Assembly: GCF_900100655.1 (NCBI RefSeq)
Contig: NZ_FNCE01000013.1
Location: 1 to 48,075 of the forward strand
DNA length: 48,075 nucleotides
From: Limimonas halophila
Lineage (GTDB): Bacteria > Pseudomonadota > Alphaproteobacteria > Kiloniellales > Rhodovibrionaceae
Direction of reading: 5' to 3'
Both the position numbers and the translations under genes were made by a program. The notes beneath the pieces are model-generated. The model was not told the DNA's origin. It was given only the letters and a program-made list of their open reading frames with translations, and ran no database searches. Positions 36,868-45,522 of the stretch are shown piece after piece; the first letter of the stretch is position 1; each line of letters begins with the position of its first letter.

Positions 36868-37764
36868 TTAGCCTGCCGTGGATTGATTGAAGAACGCCCG
36901 CACTTCGGCCGCGTCGGCGCTGAAGGGACCGTGGTGCGTGGCCTTGAGCGCGGCCACGGCGCCCGCGAAGCGCGCGGCGGGCCAGGGCGCGTCCCCGCGC
37001 AGCCGCCGCGCCAGATAGCCCGCCAGGAAGCTGTCGCCGCAGCCCGTGGTGTCGGCCACCGCACCCGCATCCACCGGCGGCACGGGCTGGACCTGGCCGC
37101 CCGCGGCCACCAGCGCGCCGTTCGCGCCCAGCGTCACCACGGCTTCCCCGCGCCCCATCGAGGCCAGGGCGCGGACGGCGTGGCGCGGGTCGCGCCAGCC
37201 CGTGACCAGCCGCGCTTCCGCCGCGTCCGCCTTGAGGATGTCGGCCCGCGCCAGCGCTTCCGCGGAAACGCCGCGGCAGGCGCGCACGCGCCCGGCCGCC
37301 ACCCGCCGCGTCAGCCCCTGCACGTCCAGCGCCAGCCATGTGCAGCGCTCGCGCGCCGCCGTGACCGTGGCGGGCGGGATGTCGTCGCGCGTCAACGGGC
37401 CGAGCTGGATGGCCGCCGCCGCGAGCTGCTCGAACGCCTCGGGCTTCAGCGGCGGTGCGAGGCGCGGCACCGCCTGCTCGCGCCCGGCTTCGGTCAGGGT
37501 GTTGGTGAAGCGTGTCGTGGCGTGGGCGGGCCGGACGAGGAAGCGGATGCCCAGGCCGTCCAGCGGCGCCAGCAGCTCGCGCCGGTCGCGGGCAGCCACC
37601 TGGGTCAGCAGCGCGGTGGTCAGCCCCAGGCGCGCGTGCACCGCCGCCGCGTAGAAGGCGGAGCCGCCGGGCTGCTCGCGCACGCTGCCGTCCAGTGCGA
37701 CGATGCGGTCGCGCGTGACCGGGCCGGCGGCGAGCACCTCGATGGGCTTGCCGGTCGCGGTCAT
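36868..37764 (-). CDS. PfkB-family carbohydrate kinase
   Basis: A 298-residue ribokinase-type kinase. 'REQPGGSAFYAAAVHARLG' holds the N-terminal Gly-Gly substrate motif. 'DTTGCGDSFLAGYLARR' (from residue 238) is the second PfkB signature, with catalytic base D244. Substrate cannot be read from sequence. The gene overlaps the CDP-alcohol phosphatidyltransferase by four bases (ATGA), which in turn overlaps inositol-3-phosphate synthase, and archaeal PfkB kinases include a myo-inositol 3-kinase. Inositol or an inositol-derived sugar is therefore a reasonable guess (inference). It is the last gene of this operon; the palindromic repeat pair follows the stop. Confidence 0.85.
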   Translation of the reverse strand: MTATGKPIEVLAAGPVTRDRIVALDGSVREQPGGSAFYAAAVHARLGLTTALLTQVAARDRRELLAPLDGLGIRFLVRPAHATTRFTNTLTEAGREQAVPRLAPPLKPEAFEQLAAAAIQLGPLTRDDIPPATVTAARERCTWLALDVQGLTRRVAAGRVRACRGVSAEALARADILKADAAEARLVTGWRDPRHAVRALASMGRGEAVVTLGANGALVAAGGQVQPVPPVDAGAVADTTGCGDSFLAGYLARRLRGDAPWPAARFAGAVAALKATHHGPFSADAAEVRAFFNQSTAG

Positions 37765-38378
37765 GGGTTCGCCGCCAGATGGCGGGCGGTGGCGTGGATG
37801 CGCTGGCCCACGGTGATCGCGCTCACCGCCAGGATGATGGCCAGGGCCTCGGCGATCAGCCCCGACACCAGCCCCGCGATCAGCAGCAGCACGCGCTCGC
37901 CGCGCGTCGCCAGGCCGACCTCGCAGGCCGCGCCCAGCCCCTCGGCGCGGGCGCGCGTGTAGCTCACGAGCGTTGCCGCCAGCAGCGCCAGCACGGTCAG
38001 CCCCGCTTCCAGCGCCAGCCCGGCCCCGGCGAACACGGCCGCCAGGGCGGCGTAGACGACACCCTCCGCCACGCGGTCGAGCGTGGAGTCCAGAAACGCC
38101 CCCATGCGGCTTTCCTGGTGGCCCAGCCGCGCCAGCGTGCCGTCCAGCAGGTCGAGCGCGCCGCCCACGAAGAGCACGACGCCCGCCGCGAGCGGTTGTT
38201 CCGCGAGAATCAGCCCGGCGCTCGCCAGACTGAGCGCGAGCGCGACCAGCGTGATCGTGTTGGGCGTGACGGACCAGCGCAGCAGCAGCCGGGCGAGCGG
38301 GCGCGCGACGGCTTCCAGCCGGGACTTCGTGGCCTGGCGCAGGCGATGCAGCGTCACGGTTTGGCTCCGGGGGATCAC
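37761..38378 (-). CDS. CDP-alcohol phosphatidyltransferase, candidate inositol lipid synthase
   Basis: A 205-residue integral membrane enzyme with about six helices. The complete catalytic motif is present: D76-x2-D79-G80-x2-A83-R84-x8-G93-x3-D97-x3-D101, starting 'DLLDGTLARL'. This family transfers a phosphoalcohol group from a CDP-linked donor to an acceptor alcohol, as in making phosphatidylinositol phosphate from CDP-diacylglycerol and inositol 3-phosphate. The upstream overlapping gene makes that acceptor, so an inositol phospholipid product is the best hypothesis; di-inositol-phosphate-type solutes are an alternative. It starts with GTG at 38378 inside the stop of the synthase (GTGA). 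Confidence 0.88.
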   Translation of the reverse strand: MIPRSQTVTLHRLRQATKSRLEAVARPLARLLLRWSVTPNTITLVALALSLASAGLILAEQPLAAGVVLFVGGALDLLDGTLARLGHQESRMGAFLDSTLDRVAEGVVYAALAAVFAGAGLALEAGLTVLALLAATLVSYTRARAEGLGAACEVGLATRGERVLLLIAGLVSGLIAEALAIILAVSAITVGQRIHATARHLAANP

Positions 38379-39487
38379 TCACCGGCCAGCGCGACGGGCG
38401 AGCCGGCCTCGTGGATGAAGGCCTCCACGGCCTCGCGGGCCTCGCTGTCGCGCATCTGCTCGGGTGGGTGCTTCATGTGGTAGGCGGACACGGCCCCGAG
38501 CGGCCCGGCGATCCCGCGGTCCAGCGCCAGCTTCACGCAGCGCGCGGCGTCGATCACCACGCCCGCGCTGTTGGGCGAGTCCTGCACCGAAAGGCGCATC
38601 TCCAGCTCCACGGGCGCGCCGCCGAAGCCCTCGCCCTCCATGCGGATGAAGGCGACCTTGTTGTCGCCCTGCCAGGCGACGTGGTCGGAGGGGCCGATGT
38701 GGATGGCGGCCTCATTCAGGCGCGTGTCCAGCTGCGACTGCACGGATTCCGTTTTCGAGCGCCGCTTCGAGGCCAGGCGCTCGCGTTCCAGCATGGTCAG
38801 GAAGTCGGTGTTGCCGCCGGTGTTGAGCTGGTAGGTTCGGTCCAGCGTCACCCCCCGGTCGGCAAAGAGCCGCGCCAGCGCGCGGTGCGCGATCGTCGCG
38901 CCCAGCTGGCTTTTGATGTCGTCGCCCACCAGCGGCAGGCCCTGTGCGCGGAAGGCCTCCGCCCAGGCGGGGTCGGAGGCGATGAAGACCGGTTGGCAGT
39001 TCACCAGCGCCACGCCCGCGTCCAGGCAGGCCTGCGCGTAGTGCCGCACGGCCGCCTCGGCCCCCACGGGCAGGAAGCAGATCAGCACCTCGGCGCCGTT
39101 GGCGCGCAGCGCCTCGGCCACGTCCACCGGCTCGGCGTCGGCGGGGCGGAACGCCTGGTCCTCGGGGTAGGCGGCCATGTGGTCGGGGACGCCGTCCAGC
39201 ACCGGCCCCATCTGGACGGTGACACCGGACGGCGGCAGCTCCGGCTGGAAGACGCGCGCGCAGTTGGGCGCGGCGAAGACCGCCTCCTCCAGCGGCCGGC
39301 CCACCTTGCGCCGGTCGACGTCGAAAGCCGCCACAACGCGCATGTCCGCTGGCCGGTAGGGGCCCACCGCGGGGTGCATGAGCCCGGCAAGCGTCGCATC
39401 CGACGCGTTCCGGTAGTGCTCCAGGCCCTGGACGAGGGCGTTGGCGCAGTTGCCGATGCCGGCGAGGGCCAGGCGGATGGGCTCCAT
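38375..39487 (-). CDS. ino1: Inositol-3-phosphate synthase (prokaryotic short type)
   Basis: A 370-residue cytoplasmic enzyme that converts glucose 6-phosphate to inositol 3-phosphate with NAD+. The NAD-binding start 'LALAGIGNCANALVQGLEHY' is the short actinobacterial/archaeal-type motif. 'VGDDIKSQLGATIAHRALAR' and 'YQLNTGGNTDFLTMLERERL' are the active-site blocks with the conserved lysine, and 'SKRRSKTESVQSQL' follows. Length fits the prokaryotic class and is shorter than the eukaryotic enzyme. It heads a tightly overlapping operon with a CDP-alcohol phosphatidyltransferase and a PfkB kinase. The mreB-like gene ends 97 bases upstream on the same strand. Confidence 0.94.
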   Translation of the reverse strand: MEPIRLALAGIGNCANALVQGLEHYRNASDATLAGLMHPAVGPYRPADMRVVAAFDVDRRKVGRPLEEAVFAAPNCARVFQPELPPSGVTVQMGPVLDGVPDHMAAYPEDQAFRPADAEPVDVAEALRANGAEVLICFLPVGAEAAVRHYAQACLDAGVALVNCQPVFIASDPAWAEAFRAQGLPLVGDDIKSQLGATIAHRALARLFADRGVTLDRTYQLNTGGNTDFLTMLERERLASKRRSKTESVQSQLDTRLNEAAIHIGPSDHVAWQGDNKVAFIRMEGEGFGGAPVELEMRLSVQDSPNSAGVVIDAARCVKLALDRGIAGPLGAVSAYHMKHPPEQMRDSEAREAVEAFIHEAGSPVALAGE

Positions 39488-39584
39488 TCACGCACTCCGG
39501 AGCATGGCAAGGGGTGCGCGTCTCGGCCAACGCGTAACGATTTCACAATATGTCGTGCATTGCGGCGGAGCAAGCAGGCTGGGG

Positions 39585-40610
39585 TTATTCTTCCAGCACG
39601 CTTTGGAGGGTGCGCAACTCCGCCAGCACCGTGCCGGCCCCGCGCACGCCGCAGGTCAGCGGCTCCTCAGCGACCGAAACCGGGAGGCCCGTGGCCGCGC
39701 GCACGGCGTCCGGCAAACGGCGCAGCAACGCCCCGCCACCCGTGAGCACCAGCCCGGTGTCCACGATGTCGGCGGCCAGTTCGGGGGCGGTGCGCTCCAG
39801 CGCCGACTTCACGCCCTCGACGATGGAGAACACGGGCTCGGTCAGGCTGTCGGCGATCTCCGCCTCGCTGACCTGGATGGCCTTGGGCACGCCGGAAACG
39901 AGGTCGCGCCCAGAGACCTGCACGGTCTGGCCCAGGCCGTCCTCGGGCGCCAGGGCGGCGCCCACCTGCTGCTTGATGCGCTCGGCCGTGGCCTCGCCGA
40001 TGGCGACGTTGTGGGCGCGGCGGACGTGGCCGTGAATGGCCTCGTCGAAATCGTCGCCGCCCACCGGCACGGTCACCGCGTTGACGATGCCGCCCAGCGA
40101 GATCACCGCGATCTCGGTGGTGCCGCCGCCCAGGTCCACGATCATCGAGCCGCGCGGGCTGGTCACCGGCAGGTCGGCGCCGATGGCGGCGGCCATGGGC
40201 TCCTCGATCAGGAACACCTGGCTGGCGCCCGCGCCCTCGCACGCCTCGCGGATGGCGCGGCGCTCCACGGGCGTGGCGCCGTGCGGCGTGGTGATGACCA
40301 CGCGCGGGCGGCGGAAGCCGCGCTTGCGCAGCGCCTGCTTGATGAAATACGAGGCCATCGCCTGCGCGGCCTCGAAATCCCCGATCACGCCCTTGCGCAT
40401 GGGCCGGATGGCGCGGATGGATTCCGGGGTCTTGCCCAGCATCTGCCGCGCCTGCTCGCCCACGGCCAGGATCTGCGGCTTGCCCGACTTGGTCGCGATC
40501 GCCACCACCGAGGGCTCGTTCATCACGATGCCCCGGCCCTTGGCGAACACGAGCGTGTTGGCCGTGCCCAGGTCGATCGCCAGGTCGCCCGCCTTCGCGC
40601 CGAACACCAT
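39585..40610 (-). CDS. mreB: MreB-family rod-shape actin homologue
   Basis: A 341-residue bacterial actin. 'DLAIDLGTANTLVFAKGRGI' (phosphate 1), 'MIVDLGGGTTEIAVISLGGI' (phosphate 2), 'GGDDFDEAI' and 'LVLTGGGALLRRLPDAV' (adenosine motif) are all intact. MreB filaments guide side-wall peptidoglycan synthesis under the inner membrane. The ATG at 40610 gives the usual 'VFGAKAGDLAIDLGT' start; a frame extension to 40676 is arginine-rich and unlikely. mreC and mreD, which usually follow mreB, are absent here: an inositol-3-phosphate synthase gene follows instead. This may thus be a second copy. Confidence 0.93.
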   Translation of the reverse strand: MVFGAKAGDLAIDLGTANTLVFAKGRGIVMNEPSVVAIATKSGKPQILAVGEQARQMLGKTPESIRAIRPMRKGVIGDFEAAQAMASYFIKQALRKRGFRRPRVVITTPHGATPVERRAIREACEGAGASQVFLIEEPMAAAIGADLPVTSPRGSMIVDLGGGTTEIAVISLGGIVNAVTVPVGGDDFDEAIHGHVRRAHNVAIGEATAERIKQQVGAALAPEDGLGQTVQVSGRDLVSGVPKAIQVSEAEIADSLTEPVFSIVEGVKSALERTAPELAADIVDTGLVLTGGGALLRRLPDAVRAATGLPVSVAEEPLTCGVRGAGTVLAELRTLQSVLEE

Positions 40611-40828
40611 TTGCTCCGCTGTGTCGTGATCCCGCCTGCGCCGCGCGCCGGTCATGGTAAACGGCGCCGCGCGCAATCGGGTGTGTGCATAACGCGGCGC
40701 GGCGGCGCTGTGAATGTTTGTCTCGAATACGGGCGCGAGATTCCCGGATCGCCGGGGCCGGCGCGCGTGTGCTAGGACCGGCGTGCCCGGCGAATCGAAA
40801 ACGCGGACGACAATGGGATTTGCTCACG

Positions 40829-41689
40829 ATGCGGTTTCTTACCTTCGAGGACAACGGGCAGCCGGTTCCGGCCATCGTGCGCGGTGACAGCGCCGTCGAC
40901 CTGCGCGCGCTCGATCCGGACCTGCCGCGCGACTGGGCGACGCTGCTGGCCCGCGACAACCTGGAGCGGCTGGCGACCCTGGCCGAGGCCGCGCCGGATC
41001 ACGCGCTGCGTCCGCTCGCCGGGCTCCGCTACCTGCCGCCCATCCCGGCGCCGCCGAAGACGCTGTGCGTGGGCCTCAACTACCGCGCCCACGCCGCCGA
41101 GACGGGCATGGACCTGCCCAGGTACCCCATCTTCTTCACGCGCTTCCCGACCAGCTTCGTCGGCCACCAGCGGGCCATGGTCTGCCCGTCCGTGAGCGAG
41201 AAGTACGACTACGAGGGTGAGCTGGTCGCGGTGATTGGGCGCGGCGGGCGCAGCATTCCGCGCGAGCGGGCGCTGGACCACGTCGTCGGCTATTCGATCT
41301 TCAACGACGGCTCGGTGCGCGACTTCCAGAAGCGCGCCAAGCAGTGGACGCTGGGCAAGAACTTCGACGCCTCCGGCGCCTTCGGCCCCCACGTGGTCAC
41401 CGCCGACGAGCTGCCGGAAGGGGCCTCGGGCCTGGGCGTCGAGACGCGCCTGAACGGCGAGGTCATGCAGAGCGGGCGCACGGACGACCTCATCTTCACC
41501 GTGGCCGACCTCGTCGCCGCCGCCGGCGAGGCGATGACGCTGGAGCCCGGCAGCATCCTAGTCACGGGCACGCCGCCGGGCGTGGGCATGGCGCGCGATC
41601 CCTACGTCTGGATGAAAGCCGGCGACACCGTCTCTATCACGATCGAGGGCATCGGCACGCTGACCAACCCCGTGGTCGCCGAGGGCTGA
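40829..41689 (+). CDS. Fumarylacetoacetate hydrolase family protein
   Basis: A 286-residue enzyme. The FAH fold begins at 'LCVGLNYRAHAAETG'. The metal-binding residues are seen in 'YDYEGELVAVIGRGGR' (E-x-E) and 'FNDGSVRDFQKR' (D), with 'LITGTPPGVG'-like 'ILVTGTPPGVG' later. Members cleave or decarboxylate diketo acids and related catabolic intermediates (acylpyruvases, oxaloacetate decarboxylases, isomerases). The short N-terminal domain ('MRFLTFEDNGQPVPAIVRG') is typical of bacterial members. The exact substrate cannot be told. The divergent mreB gene is 218 bases away, so both promoters lie there. pgk starts 88 bases downstream. Confidence 0.9.
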   Translation: MRFLTFEDNGQPVPAIVRGDSAVDLRALDPDLPRDWATLLARDNLERLATLAEAAPDHALRPLAGLRYLPPIPAPPKTLCVGLNYRAHAAETGMDLPRYPIFFTRFPTSFVGHQRAMVCPSVSEKYDYEGELVAVIGRGGRSIPRERALDHVVGYSIFNDGSVRDFQKRAKQWTLGKNFDASGAFGPHVVTADELPEGASGLGVETRLNGEVMQSGRTDDLIFTVADLVAAAGEAMTLEPGSILVTGTPPGVGMARDPYVWMKAGDTVSITIEGIGTLTNPVVAEG

Positions 41690-41777
41690 GCCCACCCCTG
41701 GGCGGCCCTTGTGTGGGCGCGCTTGCTGTGTAGCCTCCGCGCGCGCCCACGAACGCCGGTGAAGGGGAGAAGGTGCG

Positions 41778-42980
41778 ATGGCCGCGCTGAAAACGCTCGA
41801 TCAGGTGGACGTCCAGGGGCGGACGGTGCTCGTCCGCGCCGACTTCAACGTGCCCGTCGCCGACGGCCGCGTCACGGACCGCACGCGCATCCAGCGCGGC
41901 GCGCGCACCATCCGCGAGCTGATGGACGCCGGGGCGCACGTGGTCGTCATCTCCCACTTCGGCCGGCCCAAGGGCCAGCACAAGCCGGAGCTGTCGCTTC
42001 AGCCCGTGCTGGGCGCGCTGCGCGAGGCGCTCGGCGGCGCGGAGGTGCGTTTCGTCGGGGCCACGGTGGGCGAAACCGCCCAGGACGCCGTGCGCGCGCT
42101 GGAACCGGGGCAGGTGGCGCTGCTGGAAAACGTGCGCTTCGAGCCGGGCGAGGAAGCCGGCGACGACGCCTTTGCCGACCGGATCGCCGCGCTCGGCGAG
42201 ATCTTCGTCAACGACGCCTTCTCCGCCTCGCACCGCGCGCACGCGTCCGTTGCGGGGGTCGCCAAGCGGCTGCCCGCCTACGCCGGGCGCCTGATGGAGG
42301 AGGAGCTGCGCCACCTGGAGGCCGCGCTGGACGCGCCGGAGCGCCCGCTCATGGCCGTCGTGGGCGGCGCCAAGGTGTCCACGAAGCTCGACCTGCTGGG
42401 CAACCTCGCCGACAAGGTGGACCGCCTCGTGATCGGCGGCGGCATGGCCAACACCTTCCTGGCGGCGCTGGACCACGGCGTCGGCAGCTCGCTGTACGAG
42501 GAGGGGATGCTGGGCACGGCCCGCACCATCCTGCGCCGCGCGCAGCAGAGCGAATGCACCGTGCGCCTGCCCGAGGACGTCGTCGTGGCGCCCGAGCTGG
42601 CCGAGAACGCGCCCACGCGGACCGTGGCCGTGGACGCCGTGCCCGCGGATCAGATGATCCTGGACGTCGGGCCCAAGTCGGCGGCGACTCTGGAGGAAGA
42701 CCTCGCCACCTGCCGTACGCTGGTGTGGAACGGCCCGCTGGGCGCCTTCGAGACGCCGCCCTTCGACGCCGGCACCAACCGCGTCGCCAAGCGCGCCGCC
42801 GAGCTGACCGAAACGGGCGGGCTGCTGTCCGTCGCCGGGGGCGGCGACACCGTGGCCGCGCTCACCCACGCCGGCGTGGTGGACCGCTTTTCCTACGTCT
42901 CCAGCGCCGGCGGCGCCTTTCTGGAGTGGCTGGAGGGGCGTGAGCTGCCGGGGATTCCGCCGCTCTACGCCGAGGGCTGA
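41778..42980 (+). CDS. pgk: Phosphoglycerate kinase
   Basis: A 400-residue glycolytic enzyme that transfers phosphate between 1,3-bisphosphoglycerate and ADP in the cytoplasm. 'TVLVRADFNVPVADGRVTD' carries the conserved substrate-binding R-x-D-x-N block. 'AVVGGAKVSTKLDLLGNL' is the hinge region with the nucleotide-binding lysine, and 'WNGPLGAFETPPFDAGT' plus 'VAGGGDTVAAL' form the ATP-site end. All are intact and length is standard. The ATG at 41778 follows AGGGGAGAAGG. The usual neighbours gapdh and fba are not in this window. Confidence 0.97.
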   Translation: MAALKTLDQVDVQGRTVLVRADFNVPVADGRVTDRTRIQRGARTIRELMDAGAHVVVISHFGRPKGQHKPELSLQPVLGALREALGGAEVRFVGATVGETAQDAVRALEPGQVALLENVRFEPGEEAGDDAFADRIAALGEIFVNDAFSASHRAHASVAGVAKRLPAYAGRLMEEELRHLEAALDAPERPLMAVVGGAKVSTKLDLLGNLADKVDRLVIGGGMANTFLAALDHGVGSSLYEEGMLGTARTILRRAQQSECTVRLPEDVVVAPELAENAPTRTVAVDAVPADQMILDVGPKSAATLEEDLATCRTLVWNGPLGAFETPPFDAGTNRVAKRAAELTETGGLLSVAGGGDTVAALTHAGVVDRFSYVSSAGGAFLEWLEGRELPGIPPLYAEG

Positions 42981-43141
42981 ACGGCGCCACCACCCCGAAA
43001 ACGCGCCTGTCTCCGGCTGCCTGTCGAGCGACGCGGCGGAAACGGGCGACATAGCTTTTTGTATGCGTTAACCTCCGCGCCTGGGTCTGCTACCGTTTCG
43101 ACGGTCATCTTCCCAACACAAAAGCGCGAGGGAGGCGCACC

Positions 43142-44482
43142 ATGACGGAGACGAAGACCATCAAGGCCGGCGGGATGAACCGCCGCCGCTTCGTGCAGAC
43201 GGCCGGCATCGCCACCGGCGCGGCCGCGCTGTCCAGCACGCTGCCCATGCGCGTCATCGCCAAGCCGAACGCCATCCCGCTCGGCCAGATCGCGCCCATG
43301 ACCGGCTCCGCCGCCGAGTTCGGGCCGTTCTACCGGGACGGCGCGAAGCTGGGCATGATGCACATCAACCAGGCCGCCAAGGAGGTCTTCGGCGGGCCCA
43401 TCTTCTCCAAGCACATCGCCGAGGATACCAACACCCTGCCCACGCCGGCCATTGAATCCGCGCGCAAGCTGGTCGAGGCCGACGGCGTGCCCGCCTACGT
43501 CGGCGCCTGGTCCAGCGGCGTGACCGTGGCGACGGCGACCTCCGTGGCGATCCCGAACAACGTGCTGCAGATCTCGAACGGTTCGACCTCGCCGCTCATC
43601 AGCGTGCTGCCGGAGGACCAGGAAGCCGACCTGCTGTTCCGCACCACCTCCTCCGACGCGCTGCAGGGCGTGGTGGCCGCGCAGCTCGCCGCGGGCGAGA
43701 TCCTGGACGACTACAAGCACAAGACCGCCGCGACCATCTACGTGAACAACCCCTACGGCCAGGGGCTGTCCAACGCCTTCGCGCGGTCCTTCCAGATGCG
43801 CGGCGGCACGGTGCACGCGCAGATCCCGCACCCCGAGGAGGTGCAGGCCACCTACAGCTCCCAGCTCGCGGTCGCGCTCAAGGACGACCCGGACGTGCTG
43901 GTGTGCTGCAGCTATCCGGGCCACACCTCGACCTTCCTGCGCGAGGCGCGCGATACCTTCGGCATGACGAGCTGGCAGTTCGTGGACGGCAACAAGTCCA
44001 GCAAGGTGCTGGAGTCCGTCGGCGCCGACGTGCTCAAGGGCCAACTCGGCACCGCGCCCGGCTCCAACCCGGAGAACGATGTCACCAAGGCGTTCGCCGA
44101 GCAGTTCAAGGGCGAGTTCGGCCATGACCGCGTGCCGCCGTTCACGACCTCGGCCTACGATGCGGCCGTGGCCATCGGGCTGGCCGCCGCGCGGGCGCTG
44201 GCGCAGGGCGAGAAGGACCTGACCGGCCCGGTGCTGCGCGACAACCTGCGCCCCGTCTCCAACCCGCCGGGCGCGACCGTGCGCGGCGCCGACGTGGACT
44301 CGCTGGCGCAGGGCATGGAGATGCTGCGCAAGGGCGAGGACATCGACTTGGCCGGGGCGGCCGGCAGCGTGGACTTCGACGACAACGGCGACGTCAAGAC
44401 GCCGATCGAGGTCTGGAAGTTCACCGAGGACGGCACCGAGACGGTCGGTGTGCAGGCCGCGGGCGACATTCCCAGCGAGTGA
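43142..44482 (+). CDS. Tat-exported branched-chain amino acid-type ABC binding protein
   Basis: A 446-residue periplasmic binding protein of the Leu/Ile/Val (family 6, type I) class. A twin-arginine signal 'MNRRRFVQTAGIATGAAALS' lies at residues 12-31, so it is folded before export. The mature part has 'LGQIAPMTGSAAEFG' and 'YVGAWSSGVTVATATSVA', the ligand-lobe hallmarks, and 'ATIYVNNPYGQGL'. Possible ligands are amino acids, amides or urea-like compounds. No permease or ATPase genes lie next to it. The ATG at 43142 follows GAGGGAGG. An intrinsic terminator starts 62 bases after the stop, so it is a single-gene transcript. Confidence 0.88.
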   Translation: MTETKTIKAGGMNRRRFVQTAGIATGAAALSSTLPMRVIAKPNAIPLGQIAPMTGSAAEFGPFYRDGAKLGMMHINQAAKEVFGGPIFSKHIAEDTNTLPTPAIESARKLVEADGVPAYVGAWSSGVTVATATSVAIPNNVLQISNGSTSPLISVLPEDQEADLLFRTTSSDALQGVVAAQLAAGEILDDYKHKTAATIYVNNPYGQGLSNAFARSFQMRGGTVHAQIPHPEEVQATYSSQLAVALKDDPDVLVCCSYPGHTSTFLREARDTFGMTSWQFVDGNKSSKVLESVGADVLKGQLGTAPGSNPENDVTKAFAEQFKGEFGHDRVPPFTTSAYDAAVAIGLAAARALAQGEKDLTGPVLRDNLRPVSNPPGATVRGADVDSLAQGMEMLRKGEDIDLAGAAGSVDFDDNGDVKTPIEVWKFTEDGTETVGVQAAGDIPSE

Positions 44483-44544
44483 TCGCCTGCGCACCGCGTT
44501 TCGTCTGCTCTGACTTGTCTGCTCCAACGCATCTGCTCCCTTGG

Positions 44545-44575
44545 GGGCCCGCCACCGGTGGGCCCTCTTTTTTCG
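44545..44575 (+). terminator. Intrinsic terminator after the Tat-exported binding protein
   Basis: A nine-base-pair stem (44545-44553 with 44557-44565, including one G-T pair) with a three-base loop is followed by TCTTTTTT. GGGCCC forms the base of each arm. This is the clearest Rho-independent terminator in the window. Confidence 0.88.
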
Positions 44576-44635
44576 GTTTCGCGCTCGCCCAGTGGCGGCG
44601 CCGATGCACGCCTCGATTGACGCGTATCCGGTTCT

Positions 44636-44660
44636 GGTGTTGCCTCAGGTGCAACACCTG
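44636..44660 (+). promoter_or_regulatory. Overlapping inverted repeats before the dehalogenase-like gene
   Basis: GGTGTTGC (44636-44643) pairs perfectly with GCAACACC (44651-44658) across seven bases. A second dyad, CAGGT-gcaac-ACCTG (44646-44660), shares the right arm. Both cannot form at once. The site lies only 4 bases upstream of the GGGGAGG ribosome site of the gene at 44676. It could be a repressor operator or an mRNA switch; the sequence does not decide. Confidence 0.5.
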
Positions 44661-44675
44661 AACGGGGAGGTTGCG

Positions 44676-45488
44676 ATGAGCGAGGGCGATCAGAACGCGG
44701 TGTCCCGGCGCGAGGCCGTCAAGCTGGCGGGCGTCGGCGCCTTGGCGACCACCGCGGCGGGCCAGGCGGTCGCGCCGCGCGCGGCGAAGGCCGGACCGTT
44801 GAAGACGAAGGCGATCTTCTTCGACGTCGGTGGCACGATGCTCGACTGGACCGTGATGCCGGCCAAGATCGAAGCGTACCTGGGTGAGCGGAACATCTCG
44901 GTCGACGGCGGCGACTACTGGCCGTCGTGGCGGTCCCAGCTGTTCGCCTACATGATGTACAACACCATGATCGATCGGGCCTTCGTGCCGCTGGAAGAGC
45001 TGGCCACGCGGGCGACCCTCGCGCATGCCCAGAAAAGCGGGCTGGACATGGATCGCGACACCGCTGGCGGCATTTATCCTTTGCTGGGTGAGCTCGACAC
45101 CTACGACGAGATCCTGCCGAGCCTGAAGCGCATGCGGGGCGCCGGCTACAAGCTCGTGCCCCACACCCAGTTGAGCGAGCCGGTGCTGCGCCGGGCGCTG
45201 CTGGGCCGGTTCGATTGGGACTGGTTCTTCACGTCCGAAAGCTTCGCGATGTACAAGCCCAACCGTCCGTTCTATTTCAAGGCGCTCGACGAGTTGGGCC
45301 TGGACGTCGCCGAGGTGCTCTACGTTTCCTCCAACCAGTTCGACGTCTTCGCCGCCAAGGGCCTGGGCTTCCGCGTCATCTGGGTCGATCGCTGGGACCA
45401 GGCGCTGGAGCCCTACGGCTACACGCCGGACTGGCGCGTGCGGGACTTTGCCGAGGCGGCGGACATGCTGGAGACGGAGACGCCCTGA
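44676..45488 (+). CDS. Tat-exported haloacid dehalogenase-type HAD protein
   Basis: A 270-residue protein. A twin-arginine signal is seen at 'SRREAVKLAGVGALATTAAG' (residues 10-29), unusual for the HAD superfamily, which is mostly cytoplasmic. The nucleophile motif 'IFFDVGGTMLDW' has D50 but no second aspartate two residues later, as in 2-haloacid dehalogenases rather than phosphatases. 'MYKPNRPFYFKAL' holds the lysine and 'YVSSNQFDVFAAKGLGF' the C-terminal acidic motif of that group. It should act on a small 2-halo- or related acid in the periplasm (inference). The ATG at 44676 has GGGGAGG upstream. It is separated from the preceding gene by a terminator. Confidence 0.85.
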   Translation: MSEGDQNAVSRREAVKLAGVGALATTAAGQAVAPRAAKAGPLKTKAIFFDVGGTMLDWTVMPAKIEAYLGERNISVDGGDYWPSWRSQLFAYMMYNTMIDRAFVPLEELATRATLAHAQKSGLDMDRDTAGGIYPLLGELDTYDEILPSLKRMRGAGYKLVPHTQLSEPVLRRALLGRFDWDWFFTSESFAMYKPNRPFYFKALDELGLDVAEVLYVSSNQFDVFAAKGLGFRVIWVDRWDQALEPYGYTPDWRVRDFAEAADMLETETP

Positions 45489-45522
45489 ACCCGTTGGGGT
45501 CGGCGGGCGCGAACCGATCGCG

